DNA of 64,000 nt from NCBI GenBank assembly GCA_900770345.1, contig CAAGKF010000185.1, positions 38,727 to 102,726 of the forward strand, given 5' to 3'. Below, piece after piece: positions 17,834 to 25,715 of the stretch. The stretch's first letter is position 1. Each line of letters starts with the position of its first letter. The notes under the pieces were generated by a model. It was given only the letters and a program-made list of their open reading frames with translations, did not search any database and was not told the origin of the DNA. The position numbers and the translations under genes were made by a program. Source of the DNA: Lachnospiraceae bacterium. Lineage in GTDB: Bacteria > Bacillota > Clostridia > Lachnospirales > Lachnospiraceae.

Positions 17834-19214
17834 TCCCATTCCTCCTCACAAATACAAATCCGGGATACGTATACCGACCGTTATGGATCATCTCCGGTTC
17901 TCCTTTTTCAACCCGATAAAGGCTTTTTTTCCTGGTAGAATAATCGTAAGCCAGGATCAGCTTTTCAAACTCCTCATCACTGGTAACCGTATCCGTTCCC
18001 ACCTTCATGCGGCCGGAGATCATACGGCCGCTTATAAATTCCTCGATTTCCCGGGGACTGTAGCGATTTTTCACCCTGTTCAGATTCAGGACCTGCTCCA
18101 CGGAAAGCTCCTGTGTCTCCTCTTCATCCTTCAGCTGCTCCGCAAAGCCTGCCTTGGTCTTTCTGCGCTTGTACAGGGAACGCTCCGACAGGATACTCGT
18201 CTGAGACAGATTCATGCGGCTTCCGGCTTTCCGGATCATATCCTCATCCGCGCCTGACTGTGAAAGACGGTTCAGCAGCTGAATGATCAGACCCTTTGTG
18301 TTATCCTCCTGATTCAAAAGATAATTCAGTCTGGTAACAGTAGCTCTCACATAGCGTGTATGTTCCTTATCCATATTCGCTATGCGGTGTTCAATATCGT
18401 CAAATCCCCTTTCCAGCTGATCCAGCTGGCTTAAAACATCCGCTGCGGAAAGGCCGGCAGATACCGCTCCTGCTTTCTCCAGACCGGTTTCGGGGCACAT
18501 TTTAAGGAGCCACTCCCGGTCCTCCCGCATGGCTCCGATCCAGGCCTTGATATCTGCTTTATAGAGATAAAAATTGTCGGAGGTTTTTAAAATATGGTAT
18601 TTCCGGTTGACGATCTCCTCCACATAGCCTTCCAGATGCTCCTTCAAAAGATCCCCGTAATTTTTCTGTTCCAGAAGACTGCCGAAAAACTTGTCCATAT
18701 TGTGCAGCATATCCTGAAGGGATTTGTTCAGCTTCTTTGTATTGACCAGCGCTGTATGAAGCAGGCTGACCCCGGATCTGGGATCATTTTTAAGAGAAAA
18801 AAGAATCGCATAGACATTCTGAATATAAATCTGTGTCTCATCCTCCTCATCGCTGGAAAGTCTGGAAAATGCTTCCAGCATCACGGCCGCATAATCAGGG
18901 ATTACAATATTCGCCGTCATGGAAGCATAGTCATCCACACGGCGCAGCCAGCCGGTTTTCAAAAGCCAGTTTAACACCCGGGTGGCCGGAGGCTCCAGGG
19001 CATCGCTCTCATCCTCCGTATCCTCCTGCCAGATCACGCATTTCTTTTTCGAAAAATACTCACTTAAAAGCTGAATGCACATTTCCCTGCTCAGGAAATA
19101 ATTGCTGTACTCATACTCCTCATTGATCTGCAGAAGAGCTTCTATATAAGTGGACCGGTTGATGGAGCGGAAAAGACTCCAGAACCGGTCCGGTATCTCG
19201 TTCATCAGTTTCAT
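17817..19214 (-). CDS. jetA: JetA/MksF-like kleisin (DUF5716 family)
   Basis: 465 residues. The N-terminus MKLMNEIPDRFWSLFRSINR is the standard opening of JetA family proteins. It is followed by a winged-helix-like region (VLNWLLKTGWLRRVDDY), helical middle segments and a C-terminal Arg/Lys-rich tail. The longest frame begins at 19349 inside mscS, but the ATG at 19214 has GGAGG five bases upstream and gives the family N-terminus. JetA is the kleisin bridging the JetC heads. The gene lies 52 bp after mscS and overlaps jetB, so jetABC are coupled. Confidence 0.85.
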   Translation of the reverse strand: MKLMNEIPDRFWSLFRSINRSTYIEALLQINEEYEYSNYFLSREMCIQLLSEYFSKKKCVIWQEDTEDESDALEPPATRVLNWLLKTGWLRRVDDYASMTANIVIPDYAAVMLEAFSRLSSDEEDETQIYIQNVYAILFSLKNDPRSGVSLLHTALVNTKKLNKSLQDMLHNMDKFFGSLLEQKNYGDLLKEHLEGYVEEIVNRKYHILKTSDNFYLYKADIKAWIGAMREDREWLLKMCPETGLEKAGAVSAGLSAADVLSQLDQLERGFDDIEHRIANMDKEHTRYVRATVTRLNYLLNQEDNTKGLIIQLLNRLSQSGADEDMIRKAGSRMNLSQTSILSERSLYKRRKTKAGFAEQLKDEEETQELSVEQVLNLNRVKNRYSPREIEEFISGRMISGRMKVGTDTVTSDEEFEKLILAYDYSTRKKSLYRVEKGEPEMIHNGRYTYPGFVFVRRNGNDSLL

Positions 19215-19266
19215 TGCAGCCTCCGATGTCTGTCTTTTGTGAACAGCAGTTTCCATCTTTTTCTGT

Positions 19267-20232
19267 TTATTTATGTCTTTCTCCGGCATCCGCCGTCCGG
19301 ATATTAACATCCACCTGATTAAAGGGAATCTCAATTCCTTCCGCGTCAAACGCCTCTTTGATCTGTTCTGTTATATCCCACAAAACCGTCCAGTAGTCTT
19401 CCGTTTTTACCCAGCCGCGTCCGCCAATCATCACCGCGCTGTCCGCCAGAGCACTGACAAACACGGTAATGCCTTCGTCCGTCAGCACCTTCGGATGATT
19501 CTCATATATACGGCGGATCACTTCCTTTGCCAGCTTCATATCGGAGGAATATCCGATACCGATTTCCACATCCACACGCCGCTTGTCCTGCGCTGTTACA
19601 TTGATGATCGTGGTATTGGATATCGTACCGTTGGGAATGGTAATCTTCTTATTATCTACCGTAATCAATGTAGTATAGGTCAATCCGATATTATGTACAG
19701 TTCCTTCCATCCCCGAACAGATCACATAATCATTGACCAGAAACGGCCGTGTTACCAGGATCAGGATACCGCCTGCCACATTGGCCAGGCTTCCCTGCAG
19801 AGCAAGGCCGACGGTCAGACCGGCAGAACCAAGCAGAGCAATAATGGAGGCAGACGGAATACCGATCTTATCTGCCGCAATAAAAAGCGTCAGTGCATAC
19901 ATCACAGCATTTGCCACAGATAAAAGGAACTTGCTCACGCTGACATCGATATTCATCCGCTCAAAACTGTGTTTCAGAATTCCTTTCACCACACGGGTTA
20001 CCTTCATACCGATCAGGATGATCAGAGCTGCGACTGCCAGACGATACGCAAAGCTCAAAAGCGCCGGAGTCCAGCTATTCAGTGTCTGCAGGATCACATT
20101 AGGCTTCAGCTGGGCCAGATCCTCCTGCAGCTGCACAGCCACCGCTTCCGTCTCCAATTCCAGCGCTGCCTTTGTTTCCACCGCAGCTGACGGCCAAAGG
20201 CCGGCTGACATTCCTTTCCATGCTGCTAACAT
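19267..20232 (-). CDS. mscS: MscS-family mechanosensitive channel
   Basis: 321 residues. Three membrane helices at about 55-77, 95-120 and 125-160 end with the pore-lining TM3 (GSAGLTVGLALQGSLANVAG), followed by the beta domain (NDYVICSGMEGTVHNIGLTYT, TIPNGTISNTTIINVT) and the alpha/beta C-terminal domain. It releases solutes on hypo-osmotic shock. The first ~45 residues are an extra, mildly charged N-terminal extension. GGGAGA precedes the ATG at 11 bases. A promoter and two direct repeats lie upstream. Confidence 0.93.
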   Translation of the reverse strand: MLAAWKGMSAGLWPSAAVETKAALELETEAVAVQLQEDLAQLKPNVILQTLNSWTPALLSFAYRLAVAALIILIGMKVTRVVKGILKHSFERMNIDVSVSKFLLSVANAVMYALTLFIAADKIGIPSASIIALLGSAGLTVGLALQGSLANVAGGILILVTRPFLVNDYVICSGMEGTVHNIGLTYTTLITVDNKKITIPNGTISNTTIINVTAQDKRRVDVEIGIGYSSDMKLAKEVIRRIYENHPKVLTDEGITVFVSALADSAVMIGGRGWVKTEDYWTVLWDITEQIKEAFDAEGIEIPFNQVDVNIRTADAGERHK

Positions 20233-20288
20233 ATTTTCATCATTCTCCCTTCCATATTCTTTTCTGTCATTTTTTGTCCACGGAAGCT

Positions 20289-20317
20289 ATGATATCATGT
20301 ATAAGCCATAAACTCAA
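20289..20317 (-). promoter_or_regulatory. Putative mscS promoter
   Basis: Minus-strand TTGAGT (20312-20317) and TATCAT (20289-20294) are separated by 17 bp, about 55 bp upstream of the mscS ATG. Confidence 0.5.
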
Positions 20318-20320
20318 GAC

Positions 20321-20356
20321 TGCTTTCATGATAAAAAGTACAGATATGCTTTCATG
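20321..20356 (-). repeat. Two 10-bp direct repeats upstream of the mscS -35 box
   Basis: TGCTTTCATG occurs at 20321-20330 and again at 20347-20356, 26 bp apart, with the nearer copy 4 bp from the -35 element. This placement would suit an activator or a repressor pair. No regulator is identified. Confidence 0.45.
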
Positions 20357-20371
20357 TGTAAAAAATACAGA

Positions 20372-20422
20372 GGGCCACCGCGAAATCAATGTAAATATTA
20401 CATAACTGTTTTGCGGCAGCCC
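20372..20422 (-). terminator. Hairpin downstream of cstA, with an inner palindrome
   Basis: A ten-base dyad GGGCCACCGC / GCGGCAGCCC (with two wobble pairs) lies 60 bp past the cstA stop. On the minus strand it is followed after five bases by TTTTTT, a weak terminator. Its loop contains the perfect palindrome ATGTAAATATTACAT (20389-20403), which could be a separate protein site. Confidence 0.4.
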
Positions 20423-20483
20423 ATCAAATCTTTTTTATGAATCTTTTATTTAATTTTTTAAATACGATATTCCCAAACTGTCC

Positions 20484-22178
20484 TTATTCGGAAACCGGCT
20501 CCGCACCTTCCTTATTCATCAGCTTGCGGATGCCTTCAAATGCCACAATAAAGCCAAGGATCAGCAGCAGAACTGCAAATACAAGCTGCAGTGCATTTCC
20601 GAACACAAACTGCTGGGAAAGTGCTCTGGTCAGAGCACTGATTTTTAATACCAGGGCAGTAAAGGTTACGCCCAGCATAATGACCATGGGACCCCAAAGC
20701 ATAACGCCCTGCCTGTGTGTTCTTTTCAGGAATACGGCGCAGGCGATCAGAGCCAGAGCAGACAGCAGCTGATTCGCAGAGCCGAACAGCGGCCAGATGC
20801 TTGCATATCCCGCTCTTGACAGCGCGTAGCAGAGAGCCAGCGTCAGAACAGTGGAGAAATACTTGTTTGTAAGCACCTTGTTGACAGGACTCTGTTTCTC
20901 CGGCGCGATCTCATCATTTGTAAAGAATTCCTGAAACGCGATACGTCCCACACGCGCAACAGAATCAAGACTGGTCAGCGCAAATGCGGAGATGGATAAC
21001 GTGATCAGCGTATAGCTGACGGAATCCGGCATTCCCAGAGTGGACAAAAACATGGCAATCGCCTTGGCAAACACCTGAGGCGGCGTACCTGAAGGAAGTC
21101 CTTCACTGGTTGCCAGAGCTCCTACTGCGATCAGCGCTGTGATGGCCAGCAGACTCTCAAGAAGCATTGCGCCAAAGGATACAGGGAGCATGTTTTTCTC
21201 ATTTTTGATCTGTTTGCTGGCTGTACCGGAGGATACCAGTGAATGGAAACCGGATACGGCGCCGCAGGCAATGGTTACAAACAAGGTCGGGAACAGATAG
21301 GAAATATTTCCTTTCGCATCCTCATAAATAAAAGATGTAAACGCCGGCAGATTGATATCAGGATTGTAAACACAGATTCCTACGATCGCGCTGACGATCA
21401 TCGCCAGCAGCAGATAGCTGTTCAAATAATCACGCGGCTGGAGCAGCGCCCATACAGGAGTAACACAGGCAATGATCACATAAACAAATACAAAAAGCAG
21501 CCATGCGTGCTGGGGAACATAGATCGGAAAAGCAAGCCCCAGCGCCACTGCTATTACCAAAAGAGCAATCGCCGCCGCTGTATTTACCCATTTCGTACAC
21601 TTGCCGTACTTTAAGAAAAAGCCCAGAGCTACAGCAAATACAATAAACAGAAGAGAGGTAGTGGCCACCGAGCCGTTAGCAGCGATCTTTTCACCCGTAG
21701 CCGCATCGAAGCCATTAAAAGTTCCGGCTACGATATCAGCAAAAGCCGCTACTACCAGAATAGAAAACAGCCAGGTAAACAGAAGGAACAGTCTCTTGCC
21801 CAGCTTTCCGATATATACCTCGATGATGTAGCCGATCGAACGGCCCTTGTTCTTAACAGAAGCATACATGGCGGAGAAATCCTGTACCGCTCCGAAAAAC
21901 ACGCCGCCCAGCAGGATCCACAGCATTACCGGAAGCCAGCCGAACATGGCGGCCTGAATCGGTCCGTTGATGGGGCCCGCACCCGCAATCGACGCAAACT
22001 GGTGTCCGAATACTACATTAGTGTCGGCGGGAACGTAATCTACTCCGTCCTCCAGCTCGTAAGCCGGAGTTTTGGCCTCCGGGTCGATCCCCCATTTGTT
22101 GGCCAGATATCTGCCATAGATCAGATAGGCTCCGCCCAGCACTGCTATGGCAATGATCATCATTAATAAACCATTCAT
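20484..22178 (-). CDS. cstA: CstA family transporter (carbon starvation protein)
   Basis: 564 residues with about 15 membrane helices. The family signatures are the early VFGHQFASIAGAGPINGPIQ and the later ACGAVSGFHSLVSSGTASKQ. CstA proteins import pyruvate or peptides in bacteria where tested; the shorter ~560-residue clostridial form fits here. Upstream (22179-22329) a TATAAT with TTGGTG at 18 bp and a TACGTA dyad suggests its own promoter. Substrate specificity cannot be read from sequence. Confidence 0.92.
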   Translation of the reverse strand: MNGLLMMIIAIAVLGGAYLIYGRYLANKWGIDPEAKTPAYELEDGVDYVPADTNVVFGHQFASIAGAGPINGPIQAAMFGWLPVMLWILLGGVFFGAVQDFSAMYASVKNKGRSIGYIIEVYIGKLGKRLFLLFTWLFSILVVAAFADIVAGTFNGFDAATGEKIAANGSVATTSLLFIVFAVALGFFLKYGKCTKWVNTAAAIALLVIAVALGLAFPIYVPQHAWLLFVFVYVIIACVTPVWALLQPRDYLNSYLLLAMIVSAIVGICVYNPDINLPAFTSFIYEDAKGNISYLFPTLFVTIACGAVSGFHSLVSSGTASKQIKNEKNMLPVSFGAMLLESLLAITALIAVGALATSEGLPSGTPPQVFAKAIAMFLSTLGMPDSVSYTLITLSISAFALTSLDSVARVGRIAFQEFFTNDEIAPEKQSPVNKVLTNKYFSTVLTLALCYALSRAGYASIWPLFGSANQLLSALALIACAVFLKRTHRQGVMLWGPMVIMLGVTFTALVLKISALTRALSQQFVFGNALQLVFAVLLLILGFIVAFEGIRKLMNKEGAEPVSE

Positions 22179-22329
22179 CTTTCTCGTCTCCTTACGTATT
22201 ATGATTATATAGTACGTAATCCCCCTGCACCAAAAGCTACCTGACTTTTGATGTGAAGAAGTCTACCACTTTATGGAAGAGAAATCAATGCTGATTTAAT
22301 TATTTATTTATATTTTGTTTATATATTTT

Positions 22330-23886
22330 TCATAACCGTGAGTTATGGAAATCCCGACAAATGGCGTCCACCAGTCCCTGTATGTCAAATTTTCCGGCTA
22401 TGACATCCGGCCGGACTCCAAATTCACTCAATGCGGCAGCTGTAGCCTGTCCGATACATACAAGACGAATTTTTTCCATCCTCCCATCTTTCAAAAGAGG
22501 ATGCCCGCAGCCAAAGAAAGCACGAACGCCGGATGCGCTGGCAAAGGTCAGATAATCCGGTATAAAACTGCAGGGCAGAATTGCTCCTTCTTTTTCCACA
22601 TCATAGAAAGCAACATCATCATAGGAAAGGCCGGCATGACAGAGAGGCTCCGTCAGTTCCTTCGATCCGGAGCGGGAGCGCGCGATCAGTATCCGATCTT
22701 CCTTGTCCAGAGCGGAAGCCAGATTTTCCCCCAGACTTCCGGCACTGTAAATCTCCGGCATAAGATCAGGCCGGAAACCATGGTTTAAAAGCTCACCTGC
22801 AGTTCCATCACCGATCACGGCAAACCGGCAGCTTCCCAGAGCCCGACAGTCCAATCCTCTCCTGAAAAGTCCGTCAAAAAACAGACGCACCCCGTTGGCG
22901 CTGGTAAATCCGATCCAGGTATATGCCTTCAAATTTTTGTAAGCTTCATTCACCGGTTGAGAGGAATCGAAGGAAACCAGTTTCAGTTCCATCGCCGTTT
23001 CTGTCAGAGCACCCTTATTTTCGAGAGCTGTCTTTAGCCTGACGGTAAAGGAAGAAGTCCCCGTAACCGCAATCCTCACTCCGTTCAGAGAAAGTTCCTC
23101 TGCAGCGCTCTCTTTTTCCCGGCAATCCGCATCAAAAGAACAGCTCATATCAAAAGCTGCCGTATCACCCACTATAATAACAGCGGGAGTGCCGATCTTT
23201 GCTGCACGTGCCCGTTCTGCCAGTTTCTCCAGAGACGCGCGCACAGTCCTCTGCCCTTTCAGAGTTCCCCTCTCAATCACCGCTGCCGGCGTATCCGGAT
23301 TCTTACCCGCGGCAATCAGGCGGTCTGCTATTTCCGGAAGCTGCTTCAGGCCCATCAGAAACACCAGTGTCCCCGGAAGCTTCGCATAGGGGGTCATATC
23401 CGGAACCTCATCTTTTCCCTGTTCCTTTGTATGCCCCGTAATTACGTGGAAGCTGCGGCTCACTCCTCTGTGAGTCACAGGAATTCCTGCCATCTCAGGC
23501 ACAGCTACGGCAGATGTAACGCCGGGCACCAGCTCCCAGGAAATACCGTGTTCCTTTAAGGCCTGTATCTCCTCCCCTCCTCTTCCGAACACGAAGGGAT
23601 CTCCTCCCTTAAGCCGCACTACCTTAAGGCCCTGTCCGGCCAGCTCGATCAGGAGATTATTGATCTCCTCCTGTTTCATGGAATGACTTCCAGACTGCTT
23701 TCCCACATAGATTTTCCGGCAGCCCTCCCTCAGAAGTGCAAGAAACCTGTCGGAAGCAAGATGATCATAGACCACCGCATCACACTCTCTTAATCGTTTC
23801 AAACCTCCCAGAGTCATTAACTCCCATGCCCCGGGACCGGCCCCTACCAGGCTGACCATTCCGGCTTTACTCATCTCCCGCTTCAT
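22330..23886 (-). CDS. cobA-hemD: Uroporphyrinogen-III C-methyltransferase / uroporphyrinogen-III synthase fusion
   Basis: 518 residues with two enzyme domains. Residues about 1-245 are the SAM-dependent methyltransferase that makes precorrin-2: GAGPGAWELMTLGGL at the start, VVRLKGGDPFVFGRGGEE in the middle and GIPVTHRGVSRSF. Residues about 265-518 are the uroporphyrinogen-III synthase domain (LNGVRIAVTGTSS, YTWIGFTSANGVRLFF, LTFASASGVRAFF). The fusion covers two consecutive sirohaem steps. The frame opens at 23997, but the ATG at 23886 overlaps the hemC TGA in an ATGA arrangement and has AAAGGA eight bases upstream. Confidence 0.93.
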   Translation of the reverse strand: MKREMSKAGMVSLVGAGPGAWELMTLGGLKRLRECDAVVYDHLASDRFLALLREGCRKIYVGKQSGSHSMKQEEINNLLIELAGQGLKVVRLKGGDPFVFGRGGEEIQALKEHGISWELVPGVTSAVAVPEMAGIPVTHRGVSRSFHVITGHTKEQGKDEVPDMTPYAKLPGTLVFLMGLKQLPEIADRLIAAGKNPDTPAAVIERGTLKGQRTVRASLEKLAERARAAKIGTPAVIIVGDTAAFDMSCSFDADCREKESAAEELSLNGVRIAVTGTSSFTVRLKTALENKGALTETAMELKLVSFDSSQPVNEAYKNLKAYTWIGFTSANGVRLFFDGLFRRGLDCRALGSCRFAVIGDGTAGELLNHGFRPDLMPEIYSAGSLGENLASALDKEDRILIARSRSGSKELTEPLCHAGLSYDDVAFYDVEKEGAILPCSFIPDYLTFASASGVRAFFGCGHPLLKDGRMEKIRLVCIGQATAAALSEFGVRPDVIAGKFDIQGLVDAICRDFHNSRL

Positions 23887-24827
23887 CCAACCAGTCCTTT
23901 CCATGCGTTCTCTGCCAGAGTTTCTCTTTCTTCCAGTGACGTTCCCCCGGTAAGGTGAATTCGGCGCACCCTGTCCTGTCTGCGGCTGATCCCCCATACT
24001 TCCATCACACCTGCGTGAATTTCAGAAAAAATTCCTATGGGTTCATGGCAGCCTGCTCCCAGGCGGCACAGCACGCTTCGCTCCAGTTCCAGGCACATCC
24101 TTACTTCCGCCTGATCGATCTTCCCGCAAAGTCCGCACACTCTGCTGCCCTCCACAGCCTCCACTGCCATAATGCCCTGTCCGCCTGCCGGGATACAGAT
24201 GTCTGTATCCAGAAAGCAGAAATCATACTTCTCTCCCTCACTGATCCCCAGACGCTTCAGCCCTGCCGCTGCCAGGATAATGCCGTCAAATTTCCCCTCC
24301 TCCAGTCTCTGCAGGCGGGTATGAACATTTCCGCGCAGAATATTGCAGACCGGAATCGGCCTTAAGCTGTCTTCCTGCTCCTTTCTGCCGCAAAGAAGCT
24401 GCCATATGTGATCCCAGTTTTCCTTTGCCTGCAGCTGTCTTCTGGGGCTGGACGTGCCGATCCGAAATATGCCTTTTTCCTCCGGCTTTCTGCCTCTGCA
24501 GATAACAAGCACATCCCGCGGATCCTCTCTCGGCGATACCGCGGCAATTGTCAGGCCATCCTCCAGTTCCATCGGCATATCCTTTGCGCTGTGGACTGCA
24601 AGATCAATCTTTCCCTCCTTCAGAGCCAGTTCAAACTCTGAAACAAAGACTCCTTTTCCGCCGAAATCCTGAAGCGGCTTCTCCAGGATCCTGTCTCCCA
24701 GCGTGTCCCTGGTCACAAGCTGAATCTCCAGCTCAGGATGACATTCTTTCAGTTTGTCAGCCATAAGCTGCGCCTGTTTCAGCGCCAGCAGGCTTTTTCT
24801 CGTACCGATGCGGATTGTTTCATTCAT
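23883..24827 (-). CDS. hemC: Hydroxymethylbilane synthase (porphobilinogen deaminase)
   Basis: 314 residues. The N-terminus TIRIGTRKSLLALKQAQLM, the catalytic-region DLAVHSAKDMP, the segment FRIGTSSPRRQLQA and the dipyrromethane cofactor cysteine in RLGAGCHEPIG identify HemC. It polymerises four porphobilinogens. The frame opens at 24878, but the ATG at 24827 overlaps the sirC stop, follows AAAAGG and gives the correct N-terminus. It lies between sirC and cobA-hemD. Confidence 0.95.
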   Translation of the reverse strand: MNETIRIGTRKSLLALKQAQLMADKLKECHPELEIQLVTRDTLGDRILEKPLQDFGGKGVFVSEFELALKEGKIDLAVHSAKDMPMELEDGLTIAAVSPREDPRDVLVICRGRKPEEKGIFRIGTSSPRRQLQAKENWDHIWQLLCGRKEQEDSLRPIPVCNILRGNVHTRLQRLEEGKFDGIILAAAGLKRLGISEGEKYDFCFLDTDICIPAGGQGIMAVEAVEGSRVCGLCGKIDQAEVRMCLELERSVLCRLGAGCHEPIGIFSEIHAGVMEVWGISRRQDRVRRIHLTGGTSLEERETLAENAWKGLVG

Positions 24828-25527
24828 GATCCTTTTCCATCCCCTGTTTTTCTTCTTCCAGAATCTCACCCTCTGCAATTGTCCGGACTGTTTCTTCTAT
24901 GATTTCCAGGGAACGTTCCTGTGTAAGGCGTCTTCCCTGCTCCATCAGCTTTATTCCTTCCTCTGCCAGCTGATGGAACACCTGACTGCGCAGCTTCTGA
25001 GAACGCGGGATCCTTTCCCTGACACAGTCCCGCAGCTGTCCCAGTTCAAGCGTCAATGCGCCGATTCCCTCAGGCAGAACCTCCGCGAAACGTTTTTTCA
25101 GATACTGGGCCACGGCAGGACTGGCTCCTCCGGTGGATATTCCCACCGTCACCGGGCCTTCTGTGATCAGTGACGGAAAAATAAAGGAACAGAACTCCTT
25201 TCTGTCTACCGAATTGATGGGTATCCCCTTCTGACTGCAGTACTCAAACAGATTCCGCTGCAGAGCCTCATCATCAACAGCCGCAATGACAAAATCCGCT
25301 TCACCCGCATCCTCCGCGCAGCATTTCCGACGTTCGATTGCAATGCGTCCTCCTGCTTCCGCAGCTTCTGCAAGATCACAAAGCTCCGGGAGAATATCAG
25401 GAGCAATCACCCGAAATAACGGACCGAAGGGCAGAAGATCCTTTACCTTACGCAGCGCCACTTTTCCTCCTCCCGCAACAAGACAGCGCTTTCCTTCAAT
25501 ATTTATATAGAAGGGAAAATATCCCAT
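24820..25527 (-). CDS. sirC: Precorrin-2 dehydrogenase / sirohydrochlorin ferrochelatase-type protein
   Basis: 235 residues of the CysG N-terminal/Met8p type. The dinucleotide site is CLVAGGGKVALRKVKDLL (about 15-32), with NSVDRKEFCSFIFPSLI and GPVTVGISTGGASPAVAQYL as the second family block. It oxidises precorrin-2 to sirohydrochlorin and may also insert iron; that second activity is not certain from sequence. It starts the sirC-hemC-cobA/hemD operon. hemA, hemL and hemB are not present nearby. Confidence 0.9.
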   Translation of the reverse strand: MGYFPFYINIEGKRCLVAGGGKVALRKVKDLLPFGPLFRVIAPDILPELCDLAEAAEAGGRIAIERRKCCAEDAGEADFVIAAVDDEALQRNLFEYCSQKGIPINSVDRKEFCSFIFPSLITEGPVTVGISTGGASPAVAQYLKKRFAEVLPEGIGALTLELGQLRDCVRERIPRSQKLRSQVFHQLAEEGIKLMEQGRRLTQERSLEIIEETVRTIAEGEILEEEKQGMEKDHE

Positions 25528-25598
25528 GCTTACCAGTCCTTTCCTTTTTCGTATTCTTTTTCCATACCGTCTGTGCGCGCCGTCCGGCCTGTATACGG

Positions 25599-25657
25599 AA
25601 TAAGACGCAGGCTTCTTTCAGGAAACGGCTGAAAGACTCGGCCTGCGCCTCGTTATT
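25599..25657. other. Long imperfect hairpin between dacF and the sirohaem operon
   Basis: AATAAGACGCAGGC (25599-25612) pairs with GCCTGCGCCTCGTTATT (25641-25657), allowing a two-base bulge. An inner stem CTTTCAG / CTGAAAG extends it. It lacks a long T tract on either strand. It lies 60 bp past the dacF stop and could end that message or act as a leader element for sirC. Confidence 0.5.
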
Positions 25658-25715
25658 CTTAAGTTATAACAGTTCAGACCAGCAGTCTGATTTTCTGCCG
25701 CCTGAACCATTACCT

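Noticed and set aside
13804..19349. A jetD gene hidden near the jetABC cluster
   Set aside because: Both flanks are occupied by other recognisable genes (mscS and a sirohaem reductase), and no TOPRIM-like protein was seen anywhere in the window.
22179..22329. A riboswitch in the cstA upstream region
   Set aside because: The region is short and AT-rich, with only a TACGTA dyad and a weak promoter; no conserved aptamer core is visible.
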